A stretch of 7,484 nt of DNA from Flemingiibacterium sp045579745 (GCA_045579745.1 JAZNMQ010000027.1:1-7484), one strand, 5' to 3'. Positions 1 to 6,524 are shown, counted from the first letter of the stretch. A program made the numbers and translations. Notes: generated by a model not told the origin, from the sequence alone.

Positions 1-4
1 TGTT

Positions 5-130
5 GCAAGTTGAAAACTTGCGTCAGCCCCGGGCGCGAATGCGTCATTGCGATGCTATGCATCGCATATACAGCGGTTTATGTGTGCCAAGCACACATAA
101 ATGGAACCCTGAATGGGTGACAAGCTGTAT
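5..130. other. Run of stem-loops, possible structured RNA (strand unknown)
   Basis: No coding sequence is visible here. Several perfect inverted repeats follow one another: GCAAGTT/AACTTGC (5-11 with 15-21), TGCGATGC/GCATCGCA (48-55 with 59-66), and an 11-bp arm pair TTTATGTGTGC/GCACACATAAA (77-87 with 91-101, loop CAA). A short ACCC/GGGT pair lies at 106-109 and 115-118. The arms ATACAGC (68-74) and GCTGTAT (124-130) could pair around the last two hairpins and form a three-way junction. This could be the 3' untranslated region of the SCIFF transcript, or the end of a plus-strand non-coding RNA that enters from outside the window. I do not recognise it as tmRNA, RNase P RNA, SRP RNA, 6S RNA or a known riboswitch. 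Confidence 0.45.
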
Positions 131-136
131 TTTATG

Positions 137-166
137 GGAGCTGTTGCACTTTAGTGCAACAGCTCC
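137..166. terminator. Strong 13-bp hairpin downstream of the SCIFF gene
   Basis: The arms GGAGCTGTTGCAC (137-149) and GTGCAACAGCTCC (154-166) pair perfectly around a TTTA loop, 14 bases past the stop codon of the SCIFF gene. Neither strand has a clean T tract: CATAAAAT follows on the minus strand, and CTTTGAATTT on the plus strand. It may therefore be a leaky terminator or processing hairpin that lets some transcripts continue left, or a weak plus-strand terminator for the structured region at 5-130. A leaky hairpin between precursor and maturase would fit the abundance difference expected in such peptide operons, but the maturase is not in view. Confidence 0.55.
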
Positions 167-180
167 TTTGAATTTGGCAA

Positions 181-342
181 TTACTTGCTTTCCTTCTTGG
201 ACTCAGTGTTCTCGCATTTCTGATTAGCAATGCCGCAGCTGGTCTTGCAAGCAGACTGGCAAGAGGTCTGGCATTCGCCGCATCCGCCGCACTTTGCGCT
301 CTTTACGAGGTCACGTGTTCCGATAGTCTTAATATGCTTCAT
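181..342 (-). CDS. scfA: SCIFF-type ranthipeptide precursor, variant (53 aa)
   Basis: This is a ribosomally made, post-translationally modified peptide precursor of the SCIFF family. In that family a partner radical SAM/SPASM maturase (CteB/ScfB type) forms a cysteine-to-threonine thioether link; the peptide's biological role is not known. The N-terminus MKHIKT and the core GECQTSCQSACKTSC (residues 22-36), followed by ANQKCEN, are diagnostic. The start ATG (340-342) has GGAGG at 352-356, nine bases upstream, and a consensus promoter behind it. Two departures from the family pattern as I recall it: there are seven cysteines (18, 21, 24, 28, 32, 36, 43), Cys18 being extra, and residue 37 is Gly where Thr is usual. 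A lysine/glutamate-rich tail of about ten residues extends past the usual end near residue 45. No maturase is seen in the 180 bases downstream; it may lie beyond the left edge. The family call is firm; the modification state is not. Confidence 0.93.
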   Translation of the reverse strand: MKHIKTIGTRDLVKSAKCGGCGECQTSCQSACKTSCGIANQKCENTESKKESK

Positions 343-351
343 AATATGTAT

Positions 352-356
352 CCTCC
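352..356 (-). promoter_or_regulatory. Ribosome binding site of the SCIFF gene
   Basis: GGAGG on the minus strand, nine bases from the ATG at 340-342. It fixes the start of a gene too short to be called on length alone. Confidence 0.85.
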
Positions 357-387
357 GTGTGATATTAACAATAATCGTTCAATCTAT

Positions 388-416
388 ATTATAGCACAGC
401 TTGTCTTGAAAGTCAA
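388..416 (-). promoter_or_regulatory. Consensus sigma-A promoter of the SCIFF gene
   Basis: On the minus strand the -35 box is TTGACT (411-416), the spacer is exactly 17 bases (394-410) and the -10 box is TATAAT (388-393). A TGC just upstream makes it an extended -10. Transcription should start near 381 and leave a leader of about 40 bases. This is the best promoter in the window and predicts high, probably constitutive expression of the peptide. No operator-like repeat overlaps it. Confidence 0.88.
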
Positions 417-469
417 TAGCTTTGTAAAAATTTATGTTCTGCCGCATGGCGCGGATTTTATTAATTTCC

Positions 470-1321
470 TCAAACGCCAAGCTTTTTGAATACACCTGCT
501 GCCTCGGATACGGCTTCCTCAGCGCTCATGGCATGAAATCTTGTTCTGTTTGGCTCAAACGGCTCGATCATGTAGAGCGCGTTGTTAGGATGAGCATTGA
601 ATCTTGCAAGGATTGCGCGAGAATCGATCACGCCCGATTCCATCGGCAGACGGCGCTGCATATCCCTCTGCTCCTCGATCGGCACGCCTGCGACCGCATC
701 GTTAAGATGAACGGCGACAAGTCGGTCGGTATGCTGCTGCATCAGGAGAAGATCGTCGGGGCAAGCTCCCGAACAGTACCAATGATAGGTGTCAAATGCG
801 ACACCTGCGATTCCGTCGGCGGCATCGGCGATCGCGAGCACGCCCGAAAGCGAATGCACGAATTCGTACTTGTTCCATTTGCGTATCTCATGTGGGCCGA
901 GGAATTCAAGGCCGTATTGCACGCCGTGATCGGCGAGAATTTTGCTGATAGCGCGAACACGCTTTACATGCCACTCGAAGCTTTCGTCAAACTCACGCGG
1001 ACTGCAAGACCAGACATGGTTATATGCGTGCGTGATGCCGAGCTTTTCGGCTGCCGCGGCACGAAGGGAAAGCTCCTTCAAAGCCTCGTCAAATGCCGCA
1101 TCGTCGAGATTCCAATGATAGAAATCGGCTGGCATGGGAAGAAGTCCCCACTTTAATCCGTATTCGTTCATGATCGCACAGGCTTCGCGCGCCTTGTTTT
1201 CATCCTTCAGGATCTCGGTCGGCACGCTCAGCGCTTCGATGCCGTAACGTGCGGCGATCGGTGCGAGCTCGAGCGGGGAATATGCGATGTTAAGCATGTT
1301 GGTGTCAAGCGTTTTGATCAT
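470..1321 (-). CDS. Sugar phosphate isomerase/epimerase-type TIM barrel (283 aa)
   Basis: A member of the xylose isomerase-like TIM-barrel superfamily (AP endonuclease 2 fold; IolE, IolI and tagatose/psicose epimerase relatives). These soluble enzymes use a divalent metal to isomerise or epimerise sugars or dehydrate inositol derivatives. Candidate metal or catalytic residues sit at the expected strand ends: Glu139 in LEFLGP, Asp177 and His180 in FDTYHWY, His205 in HLNDA, Glu228 in MESGVID and Glu253 in EPF. Length is normal for the family and the chain appears complete, with no signal peptide. The ATG (1319-1321) has AGGAG at 1330-1334, eight bases upstream. It begins 39 bases after the TetM-like GTPase gene on the same strand, so the two probably share a transcript. 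No sugar transporter or kinase is nearby, so the substrate cannot be named. No clear terminator is seen between its stop and the SCIFF promoter, so read-through into that gene is possible. Confidence 0.85.
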   Translation of the reverse strand: MIKTLDTNMLNIAYSPLELAPIAARYGIEALSVPTEILKDENKAREACAIMNEYGLKWGLLPMPADFYHWNLDDAAFDEALKELSLRAAAAEKLGITHAYNHVWSCSPREFDESFEWHVKRVRAISKILADHGVQYGLEFLGPHEIRKWNKYEFVHSLSGVLAIADAADGIAGVAFDTYHWYCSGACPDDLLLMQQHTDRLVAVHLNDAVAGVPIEEQRDMQRRLPMESGVIDSRAILARFNAHPNNALYMIEPFEPNRTRFHAMSAEEAVSEAAGVFKKLGV

Positions 1322-1334
1322 TGTGTTTTCTCCT

Positions 1335-1370
1335 TTGTTATTAGTGCGTTTGGGTTGTTATTAGTCCGTC
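1335..1370. repeat. Short direct repeat at the GTPase-isomerase junction
   Basis: TTGTTATTAGTGCGT (1335-1349) and TTGTTATTAGTCCGT (1355-1369) match at 14 of 15 bases with a 20-base period. One copy contains the stop codon of the GTPase gene; the other lies against the ribosome binding site of the isomerase gene. It looks like a small local duplication that lengthened the intergenic gap. Confidence 0.5.
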
Positions 1371-3376
1371 TTCTGAATCGCGCCGCGTGCCTGCAGGATC
1401 CATTTTGCACGGTCGAGGGGATTTACGCCGCGCCTCGGACTTGTCTTTCCGAGAGAGATATCGACGGCGCGATAGCCCTCGAACCGCGAGGAAAATACCG
1501 CTCTGCCGCCCGTTTGTGCCGCTAAGCGAACGGGATAATCAAGCGATGTTGCCGCAGGAACGTGCGCTAAAAGCGTTACGCTGTCGCCGCGAATCACGGG
1601 ATCGTCAAACTCTCCGCGCATGAGCGTGATGTCCGAAATCAGCTTGCCGAGATGCTCGGAGCCTGCCGTTATGCGGATCTCAAGAAACGGCTCGAGCAGG
1701 GTTGTTCCCGTTCTTCGAAGCCCGTCCATTATCGCCATAGGTGTCGCGACAAAGAAATCGAGCGGATGTGTGTGGATCGTGTGATGCTCGGCATAGGTAA
1801 GCGTAGCCTTGAAGTCGGTGACCTCCCAGCCGTGCATGCCTTGCTCGAGATTTCTCCAAAACGCCTGCCTTATGTGCGACTGATATTTATAGAAGCAGGT
1901 GTTACTTGGAATGTGACCGCCATCGTATACAACTCCGCTTCCGCGCGCAAGCGGCTCGAAGTGGAATTTGACGATCGCCCAGCAGGGCTTTGGCATCGTG
2001 TAGGCTTCGAAGCCCTCGCCCTCGCGCGATGGCGTTTCCTTGTAGATTATCGACGGGGCGGAGAAGTCGGCATCAAGGTTGTAGCGCTCGAGAAGCAATG
2101 CGTGGAGCACTTCCATCTGAATGCTTCCCGTGATGCTGACAAGTATCTCGCGCTCGGTCTTTTCCCAATGATAGTCAAGAAGCGGATCTTCATCGGCAAG
2201 CTCGCGGATCGCGTTGACAAGCGGTGTCAGCTCGGCATCGGTCTTCGGGCTGACCTTAATTCTGAGATACGGATTTGCGAGATTGAAGTCGCGCATTTTT
2301 GGTGCATCGCCAATTACATCCCATATCTTCGTTGTCTGAAGTCCGCAAAGCGCGGCGATATCTCCTGCGTGAACCTCGCCCACGTCAACATACCGCTTGC
2401 CGTTGAATTTGCGGATCTGCGTGATCTTCTCGGGAATTGGCGGATTTTCGTCATCGTTCGGGTCAGCTTTAGGATCACGCGGGATTACTGTATCACGCGA
2501 GCTGAGCGAGCCGCCGTACATGCGCACATGGGTGATCTTTCCCATCGTCTTATCGTGCTCAATGCTGAAAACTCTCGCTGAAAGCGAATCGGTAACGGTT
2601 TTCGCGGCTGATGGGAGATATGTAGTTATTGCTTCAAGCAGCTCGCTGACTCCGATAGAATTTTGTGCTGAGCCGAAATAAACGGGCACGGCCTTTCGCT
2701 CGGAAACGGCTTTTTGCAAAACGGCGGTTATCTCGTCCTTTGAGATCTCCTCCTCCATCAAATAACGCTCGGCTATTGAGTCGTCAAGATCTGCCGCGGC
2801 CTCAGTCAGACGAAGAGCCGCATCCTTGTCGATCTGAACCCCACATTCGCGCGATTCCTCGCCAAAAATTGACTCTGCCGCGAAGAATGAACAGCTCGGC
2901 GCGTCATTATATGAGCAAAGCTTTTCGCCGAGCGAGCGGAAAATATCCATCGCGTGGCTTCCCGCGCGGTCGATTTTGTTAATAAAAATTATCGTAGGTA
3001 TCGAAAGGCGTGAGAGCGCCATCCAAAGGTTTTCCGTATGAGATTGAACGCCCTCGACTGCGGATATAACGAGCACCACGCCATCGAGTGCCATCAGGCA
3101 ACGCTCGACCTCGCCTGCGAAGTCGATATGTCCGGGTGTGTCGATCAAATTTATCAGCGTGTCGTTCCAGACAAGTGAAGTGCCTGCCGCGCGCACGGAA
3201 ATTCCGCGATCGCGTTCGATCGACAGCCAATCGGTTTGCGTTGTACCGTCGTCAACGCTTCCTGCCTGACGGATCATGCCTGCATAATAAAGCATCTGCT
3301 CGGTTAGCGTGGTTTTTCCTGCGTCAACGTGAGCTAAAATGCCGATATTGCGAATGTTTTGCGGAGAATGTGCCAT
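1361..3376 (-). CDS. TetM/EF-G-like ribosome-associated GTPase (671 aa)
   Basis: A translational GTPase in the ribosomal protection branch related to elongation factor G. Such proteins bind the ribosomal A-site region and use GTP hydrolysis to leave. All GTPase motifs are present: AHVDAGKTT (15-23), RDRGIS (56-60 region), DTPGH (79-83), NKID (133-136), and a TetM-style GSAQNSIGVSELLEAI segment for G5. EF-G domains II to V follow, with GTTLLEPFLEI in domain IV. The start is the ATG at 3374-3376: AGGAGG (3383-3388) lies six bases upstream, whereas a longer in-frame start at 3400 would have its own first codons covering that site. At 671 residues it is somewhat longer than Tet(M) (about 639). 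The domain IV tip reads YAEHHTIHTHPLDF (528-541) where Tet(M) has the YSPVST loop, and the tail ends in a predicted helix (PLDRAKWILQARGA). The leader is only about 50 bases with no leader peptide, unlike the attenuated tetM gene. Tetracycline resistance is therefore not supported; a general translation factor role is equally possible. Confidence 0.88.
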   Translation of the reverse strand: MAHSPQNIRNIGILAHVDAGKTTLTEQMLYYAGMIRQAGSVDDGTTQTDWLSIERDRGISVRAAGTSLVWNDTLINLIDTPGHIDFAGEVERCLMALDGVVLVISAVEGVQSHTENLWMALSRLSIPTIIFINKIDRAGSHAMDIFRSLGEKLCSYNDAPSCSFFAAESIFGEESRECGVQIDKDAALRLTEAAADLDDSIAERYLMEEEISKDEITAVLQKAVSERKAVPVYFGSAQNSIGVSELLEAITTYLPSAAKTVTDSLSARVFSIEHDKTMGKITHVRMYGGSLSSRDTVIPRDPKADPNDDENPPIPEKITQIRKFNGKRYVDVGEVHAGDIAALCGLQTTKIWDVIGDAPKMRDFNLANPYLRIKVSPKTDAELTPLVNAIRELADEDPLLDYHWEKTEREILVSITGSIQMEVLHALLLERYNLDADFSAPSIIYKETPSREGEGFEAYTMPKPCWAIVKFHFEPLARGSGVVYDGGHIPSNTCFYKYQSHIRQAFWRNLEQGMHGWEVTDFKATLTYAEHHTIHTHPLDFFVATPMAIMDGLRRTGTTLLEPFLEIRITAGSEHLGKLISDITLMRGEFDDPVIRGDSVTLLAHVPAATSLDYPVRLAAQTGGRAVFSSRFEGYRAVDISLGKTSPRRGVNPLDRAKWILQARGAIQKTD

Positions 3377-3382
3377 GTTGTT

Positions 3383-3388
3383 CCTCCT
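3383..3388 (-). promoter_or_regulatory. Ribosome binding site deciding the GTPase start
   Basis: A perfect AGGAGG on the minus strand, six bases before the ATG at 3374-3376. It lies inside the reading frame of the longer possible start at 3400, so the shorter protein beginning MAHSPQ is preferred. Confidence 0.85.
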
Positions 3389-3410
3389 GAGTCGGTGCAA
3401 AACGAGATGT

Positions 3411-3422
3411 GCTTTTAAAAGC
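3411..3422. promoter_or_regulatory. 12-bp palindrome in the GTPase leader
   Basis: GCTTTTAAAAGC is a perfect palindrome just downstream of the predicted transcription start of the GTPase operon. It could be an operator for a dimeric repressor or a small RNA hairpin; an AT-rich palindrome of this size can also occur by chance. Confidence 0.3.
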
Positions 3423-3434
3423 TATCTTCGTTTT

Positions 3435-3463
3435 ATTATACAGCATGTTTGCCAACAAGTCAA
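3435..3463 (-). promoter_or_regulatory. Sigma-A promoter of the GTPase-isomerase operon
   Basis: The -35 box is TTGACT (3458-3463), the spacer is 17 bases (3441-3457) and the -10 box is TATAAT (3435-3440), all on the minus strand. Transcription should start near 3428, giving a leader of about 50 bases before the ATG at 3374-3376. An inverted repeat overlaps the -35 box. Confidence 0.85.
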
Positions 3464-3483
3464 GAAGTCATGCGCACTTCTTG
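3461..3483. promoter_or_regulatory. Inverted repeat overlapping the -35 box, possible operator
   Basis: CAAGAAGT (3461-3468) and ACTTCTTG (3476-3483) are perfect inverted arms separated by seven bases. The inner arm overlaps half of the -35 box of the GTPase operon, a typical place for a repressor or MerR/TetR-type regulator to bind. No regulator gene is adjacent. There is no T tract on either side, so it is unlikely to be a terminator. Confidence 0.45.
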
Positions 3484-3505
3484 GGAAATTGTAGGGTTGT
3501 AACAT

Positions 3506-3692
3506 AGAAACTCACAATTACCGTTTGTGTTGCCGCTGTAATACCAAGCTCATTAAGCCTCCCTCCGAGAGGGAGGTGGCACGACGAAGTCGTGACGGAA
3601 GGAGCCTGCGTGGCTACATAATTTGATCAAGCTTATCGTTCACGCACTCTCCCTCAGTCATCTTCGATGACAGCTCCCTCCGGGAGGGAGCC
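3506..3692 (+). repeat. 187-bp structured interspersed repeat, copy 1
   Basis: This segment matches the reverse complement of 7065-7251 over its whole length without gaps and with about ten mismatches by eye. The core (3557-3692) holds four perfect hairpins with three-base loops: 3558-3576 (loop CGA), 3580-3594 (loop GAA), 3657-3671 (loop TTC) and 3673-3691 (loop CGG). The two outer hairpins share GAGGGAG arms. The left arm (3557-3604) and right arm (3649-3692) are diverged inverted copies of each other, each made of one GAGGGAG hairpin and one GAA/TTC-loop hairpin. The middle also contains GCGTG and CACGC arms (3608-3612, 3641-3645). A further 50 bp on the left (3506-3556) is shared but lacks hairpins. 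It encodes no protein and looks like a non-autonomous REP- or MITE-like element. No target duplication is evident. Confidence 0.85.
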
Positions 3693-3735
3693 TCCGCGAC
3701 GCGCGGGACTTCCCAACGGCAAAAGCCTCTTTTGA

Positions 3736-3759
3736 ACCACCAGCTTAGCTGGTAGTTTT
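3736..3759 (+). terminator. Terminator-like hairpin with TTTT tail (plus strand)
   Basis: ACCACCAGC (3736-3744) pairs with GCTGGTAGT (3748-3756) around TTA with one mismatch, and TTTT follows. It has the form of an intrinsic terminator on the plus strand, but no plus-strand gene precedes it. It may stop transcripts that originate in or cross the neighbouring repeat, or be an unused fragment of an older element. Confidence 0.4.
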
Positions 3760-3770
3760 CGTTACACATG

Positions 3771-3799
3771 AAAAACCGCTCCGCATTTCTGCGGAGCGG
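3771..3799 (-). terminator. Intrinsic terminator of the ABC transporter gene
   Basis: On the minus strand, CCGCTCCGCA and TGCGGAGCGG form a perfect 10-bp GC-rich stem with a GAAA tetraloop, followed directly by TTTTT (3771-3775). It sits about 60 bases past the stop codon at 3859-3861. This closes the ABC transporter unit and separates it from the GTPase operon. Confidence 0.92.
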
Positions 3800-3858
3800 C
3801 GGAATATAACTGTATTCGGAAACCGTGAGGTCGTTCTTTTGCTAAACAGCAAGCAAAA

Positions 3859-6489
3859 TTATTCGGAACGGAGCGCGATAACGGGATCCTTTTTCGCGGC
3901 AACACTTGCAGGAATAAGTCCCGAGATATAGGTCAGAAGCATGCTGATCACAACAAGTGCGATCGCTCCGACCATCGGAAGCTGTGCGATTCCCGAAATG
4001 CTCGTGATATGCTTGATAATAATGTTGATCGGGATATTAAGAAGCAGCGTCACGCCGATTCCGATGGCACCTGATGCAAAGCCGACGATGATCGTTTCAG
4101 CATTGAAAACACGCGAAATATCACGCTTTGATGCACCGACAGCGCGGAGAATACCGATCTCCTTCGTGCGCTCGAGAACGGAAATATAGGTGATGATACC
4201 GATCATTATTGACGAAACGATAAGCGAGATTGCGACGAATGCGATGAGGATATAGCTTATCGCGTTGATGATGGTCGTTACCGAGGAGAGCATTATTCCG
4301 ATGTAATCGGTATATTTGATCTGCTCTGAATCATCGCGCTCGGCGTTATATTCGTCAAGCTTTTCGAGAATTAATTCCTTGGAATTGAAATCCTTGGGGT
4401 AGATCATGATCATGGACGGCTTTTCAAGATCTGAAACGCCGAGCCTTATAAGATTACCCTCGTAGGTCGCGTCGGTCGACTGTGCCGCGAGAGCCTGCTC
4501 AAACATCGCGATGATCTGCTCGTCGGGCATTCCGTTTTGCTTCATCTGAGCGATGGTTGCGGTGTAGCCTGCCGCTTCCTCGGCGGGGAGCATTGCGATG
4601 TATGCTTCAACGTGAGCCATGGTCAGCGGAGCCTTATCTTCATCGGTTTCAAACTTGATTCCCGTGAACACATCGGTCTTATCATCCGAAAGCTGAGCCT
4701 TTACAAGCTCGCTCTCGTTGTTCTCGGTGATAAGCTTTTCCATAAGCGAGGAGAGATAGCCGACGGTTGCCGAATGCGAGGTAGCAGTTGCATCGGGATT
4801 CGGGCGAAGGATTCCGACGACCTTGACCTTCATTTCTTCATCTAGCGCATCGCGAATGAATTTGTCATCGTCGGAGCGGTCTTCCCAAACCTCGCCGACC
4901 TTTTCGAATTTAGCGGAGCTCGGAAGCAGATAAAATTCAAGTCCGAGCAGCTCGTCGTAGGTGTAGGATGTTTCCTCATCCTGCTCAAATTCGCCCTTCA
5001 TCATATCGGAGAGCAGGCCGTCAAGCGCGCTCTGATCCTTTAAGCCGAGCGAGAAAAGTGACATATCTGCAATTTCGTTGTTGCTGTTAACAAAGATCGC
5101 AACCTCGTTCCACTCTGTGGGCATTTTTCCTGCGAGAACGTCATACTGCGAGGAAAGAAGCTTCTCGTTGTCGATAAGCTCATCCCAGATGCTGAGTCCC
5201 ATGCTGCCGCTTGCTTCCAATAGATCGGAATCGGGCATCATTTTATCAAAGCCCGATTTTTCGAAAATGGTTGACGGGCTTACCTGAACGAGCTCCTCGC
5301 CTCTGCCATAATCGGCGAGTCGGTAGACATTAAGCGGAGTTGAATAGGTGTACTTGACGTCGGATGTGAGCTCAAGGAAGCCGTTATCTTCATCCTCGAT
5401 ATAAGACTTGAGTGAGCGCAGGTCGTTTTCGGTCATTTCGCTGAGCATCGCTGAGAGCATATCTCCCATGATGTCGCTTGAATATACAAGATTCGGATCA
5501 CGTTCGCCCTCGGCTTCCTTTTTGCCCATCATGTTAAGCATCATTGAGGACATATCGACCGTCTGAGATTCAATCGTGAGCGGATAGCTTGAGAGGGTGT
5601 TTTCCTCAACCTCATTAATATAAAGCTGAACGCCGTTTGAAATCGACAAAATCAGCGCGATTCCGATTATACCGATCGAGCCTGCGAACGCAGTTAAGAA
5701 CGTGCGTCCCTTTTTGGTCATTAAATTGTTAAGCGAGAGGGAAAATGCTGTAAAGGGCGACATGGATTTATTCTTGTCGCGCTTTCCGTTATCAACCTCG
5801 TCTTCCTCTCTCTTATAAGGATCGGAATCGGAAATTACAACACCGTCGAGCAGGCGGATTATTCTCGTCGAATACTTCTCGGCAAGCTCGGGGTTGTGCG
5901 TTACCATTATAATAAGCTTATCCTTAGAAATCTTCTTGAGGATTTCCATAACCTGAACGCTCGTTTCGGAGTCGAGCGCACCCGTCGGCTCATCGGCAAG
6001 AAGAATATCGGGGTTGTTTACAAGCGCACGGGCAATTGCGACGCGCTGCATCTGACCGCCTGACATCTGTCCGGGCTTTTTGTTAAGCTGGTCGCCAAGT
6101 CCTACCGATTCAAGCGCTTCAATCGCACGGCGGCGGCGTTCCTCGCGCGAAACTCCCGAGAGGGTCAGCGCAAGCTCAACGTTCGCAAGAACTGTCTGAT
6201 GCGGGATTAAGTTGTAGCTTTGAAAAACAAAGCCTACGCGGTGGTTTCTGTATGCGTCCCAATCGGCGTCGCGAAAATCCTTGGTCGATTTTCCGCCTAT
6301 GACGAGATCGCCGTCGGTGTATTGGTCAAGACCGCCGATGATATTTAAAAGTGTGGTTTTTCCGCAGCCCGACTGACCAAGCACGGAAACGAACTCGCTC
6401 TGTCTGAACTCGAGCGAAACGCCGTTCAGAGCACGGACGGTAGAATCACCCGTTTTGTACTCTTTTGTGATATTTGCAAGCTTAAGCAT
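3859..6489 (-). CDS. Fused ABC exporter, ATPase plus FtsX/MacB-type permease (876 aa)
   Basis: One chain carries a LolD/MacB-type ATPase and an FtsX-like permease; two chains would make a working transporter. ATPase (about 1-225): Walker A GQSGCGKTT (38-46), Q-loop Gln90, signature MSGGQMQR (142-149), Walker B ILLADEP (162-168), switch His198. A charged linker (about 223-243) leads to TM1 (about 264-284), a large extracytoplasmic domain (about 290-730), then three membrane segments with the FtsX-type ERTKEIGILRAVGAS loop between the first and second, ending in PVIALRSE. A Met-rich stretch with DMSSMMLNMM (312-321) opens the outer domain. Proteins of this type (type VII ABC systems) usually move peptides or lipids from the outer membrane leaflet, or transmit force; in Firmicutes many act in antimicrobial peptide defence. 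No peptide, immunity or two-component genes are next to it, so the substrate is unknown. ATG at 6487-6489 is preferred to the TTG one codon upstream because CTCCT/AGGAG (6497-6501) is seven bases away. Confidence 0.9.
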   Translation of the reverse strand: MLKLANITKEYKTGDSTVRALNGVSLEFRQSEFVSVLGQSGCGKTTLLNIIGGLDQYTDGDLVIGGKSTKDFRDADWDAYRNHRVGFVFQSYNLIPHQTVLANVELALTLSGVSREERRRRAIEALESVGLGDQLNKKPGQMSGGQMQRVAIARALVNNPDILLADEPTGALDSETSVQVMEILKKISKDKLIIMVTHNPELAEKYSTRIIRLLDGVVISDSDPYKREEDEVDNGKRDKNKSMSPFTAFSLSLNNLMTKKGRTFLTAFAGSIGIIGIALILSISNGVQLYINEVEENTLSSYPLTIESQTVDMSSMMLNMMGKKEAEGERDPNLVYSSDIMGDMLSAMLSEMTENDLRSLKSYIEDEDNGFLELTSDVKYTYSTPLNVYRLADYGRGEELVQVSPSTIFEKSGFDKMMPDSDLLEASGSMGLSIWDELIDNEKLLSSQYDVLAGKMPTEWNEVAIFVNSNNEIADMSLFSLGLKDQSALDGLLSDMMKGEFEQDEETSYTYDELLGLEFYLLPSSAKFEKVGEVWEDRSDDDKFIRDALDEEMKVKVVGILRPNPDATATSHSATVGYLSSLMEKLITENNESELVKAQLSDDKTDVFTGIKFETDEDKAPLTMAHVEAYIAMLPAEEAAGYTATIAQMKQNGMPDEQIIAMFEQALAAQSTDATYEGNLIRLGVSDLEKPSMIMIYPKDFNSKELILEKLDEYNAERDDSEQIKYTDYIGIMLSSVTTIINAISYILIAFVAISLIVSSIMIGIITYISVLERTKEIGILRAVGASKRDISRVFNAETIIVGFASGAIGIGVTLLLNIPINIIIKHITSISGIAQLPMVGAIALVVISMLLTYISGLIPASVAAKKDPVIALRSE

Positions 6490-6524
6490 CAATAATCTCC
6501 TTTGCTAATCCATAAAACTTTACA

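Noticed and set aside
442..454. Possible terminator hairpin CCGC/GCGG after the isomerase gene
   Set aside because: Only four base pairs, and the T-rich tail on the minus strand is not adjacent, so it does not meet a terminator standard.
434..1156. 240-codon open frame on the plus strand
   Set aside because: It lies opposite the TIM-barrel gene, whose frame shows conserved motifs; the plus-strand translation shows no family pattern and no ribosome binding site.
1652..2581. 309-codon open frame on the plus strand
   Set aside because: It is opposite the TetM-like GTPase gene and results from that gene's codon bias on the complementary strand.
1361..3376. Naming the GTPase tet(M) or calling tetracycline resistance
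   Set aside because: Only the family is supported; the domain IV loop and the absence of a leader-peptide attenuator differ from proven tet genes.
3377..3400. Longer start of the GTPase adding eight residues (MHRLRRNN)
   Set aside because: The AGGAGG at 3383-3388 would lie inside the coding region, ideally placed for the downstream ATG at 3374-3376, and the extra residues are not family-like.
3506..3692. CRISPR array or insertion sequence
   Set aside because: There are only two distant inverted copies, no regular spacers, and no transposase frame in either copy.
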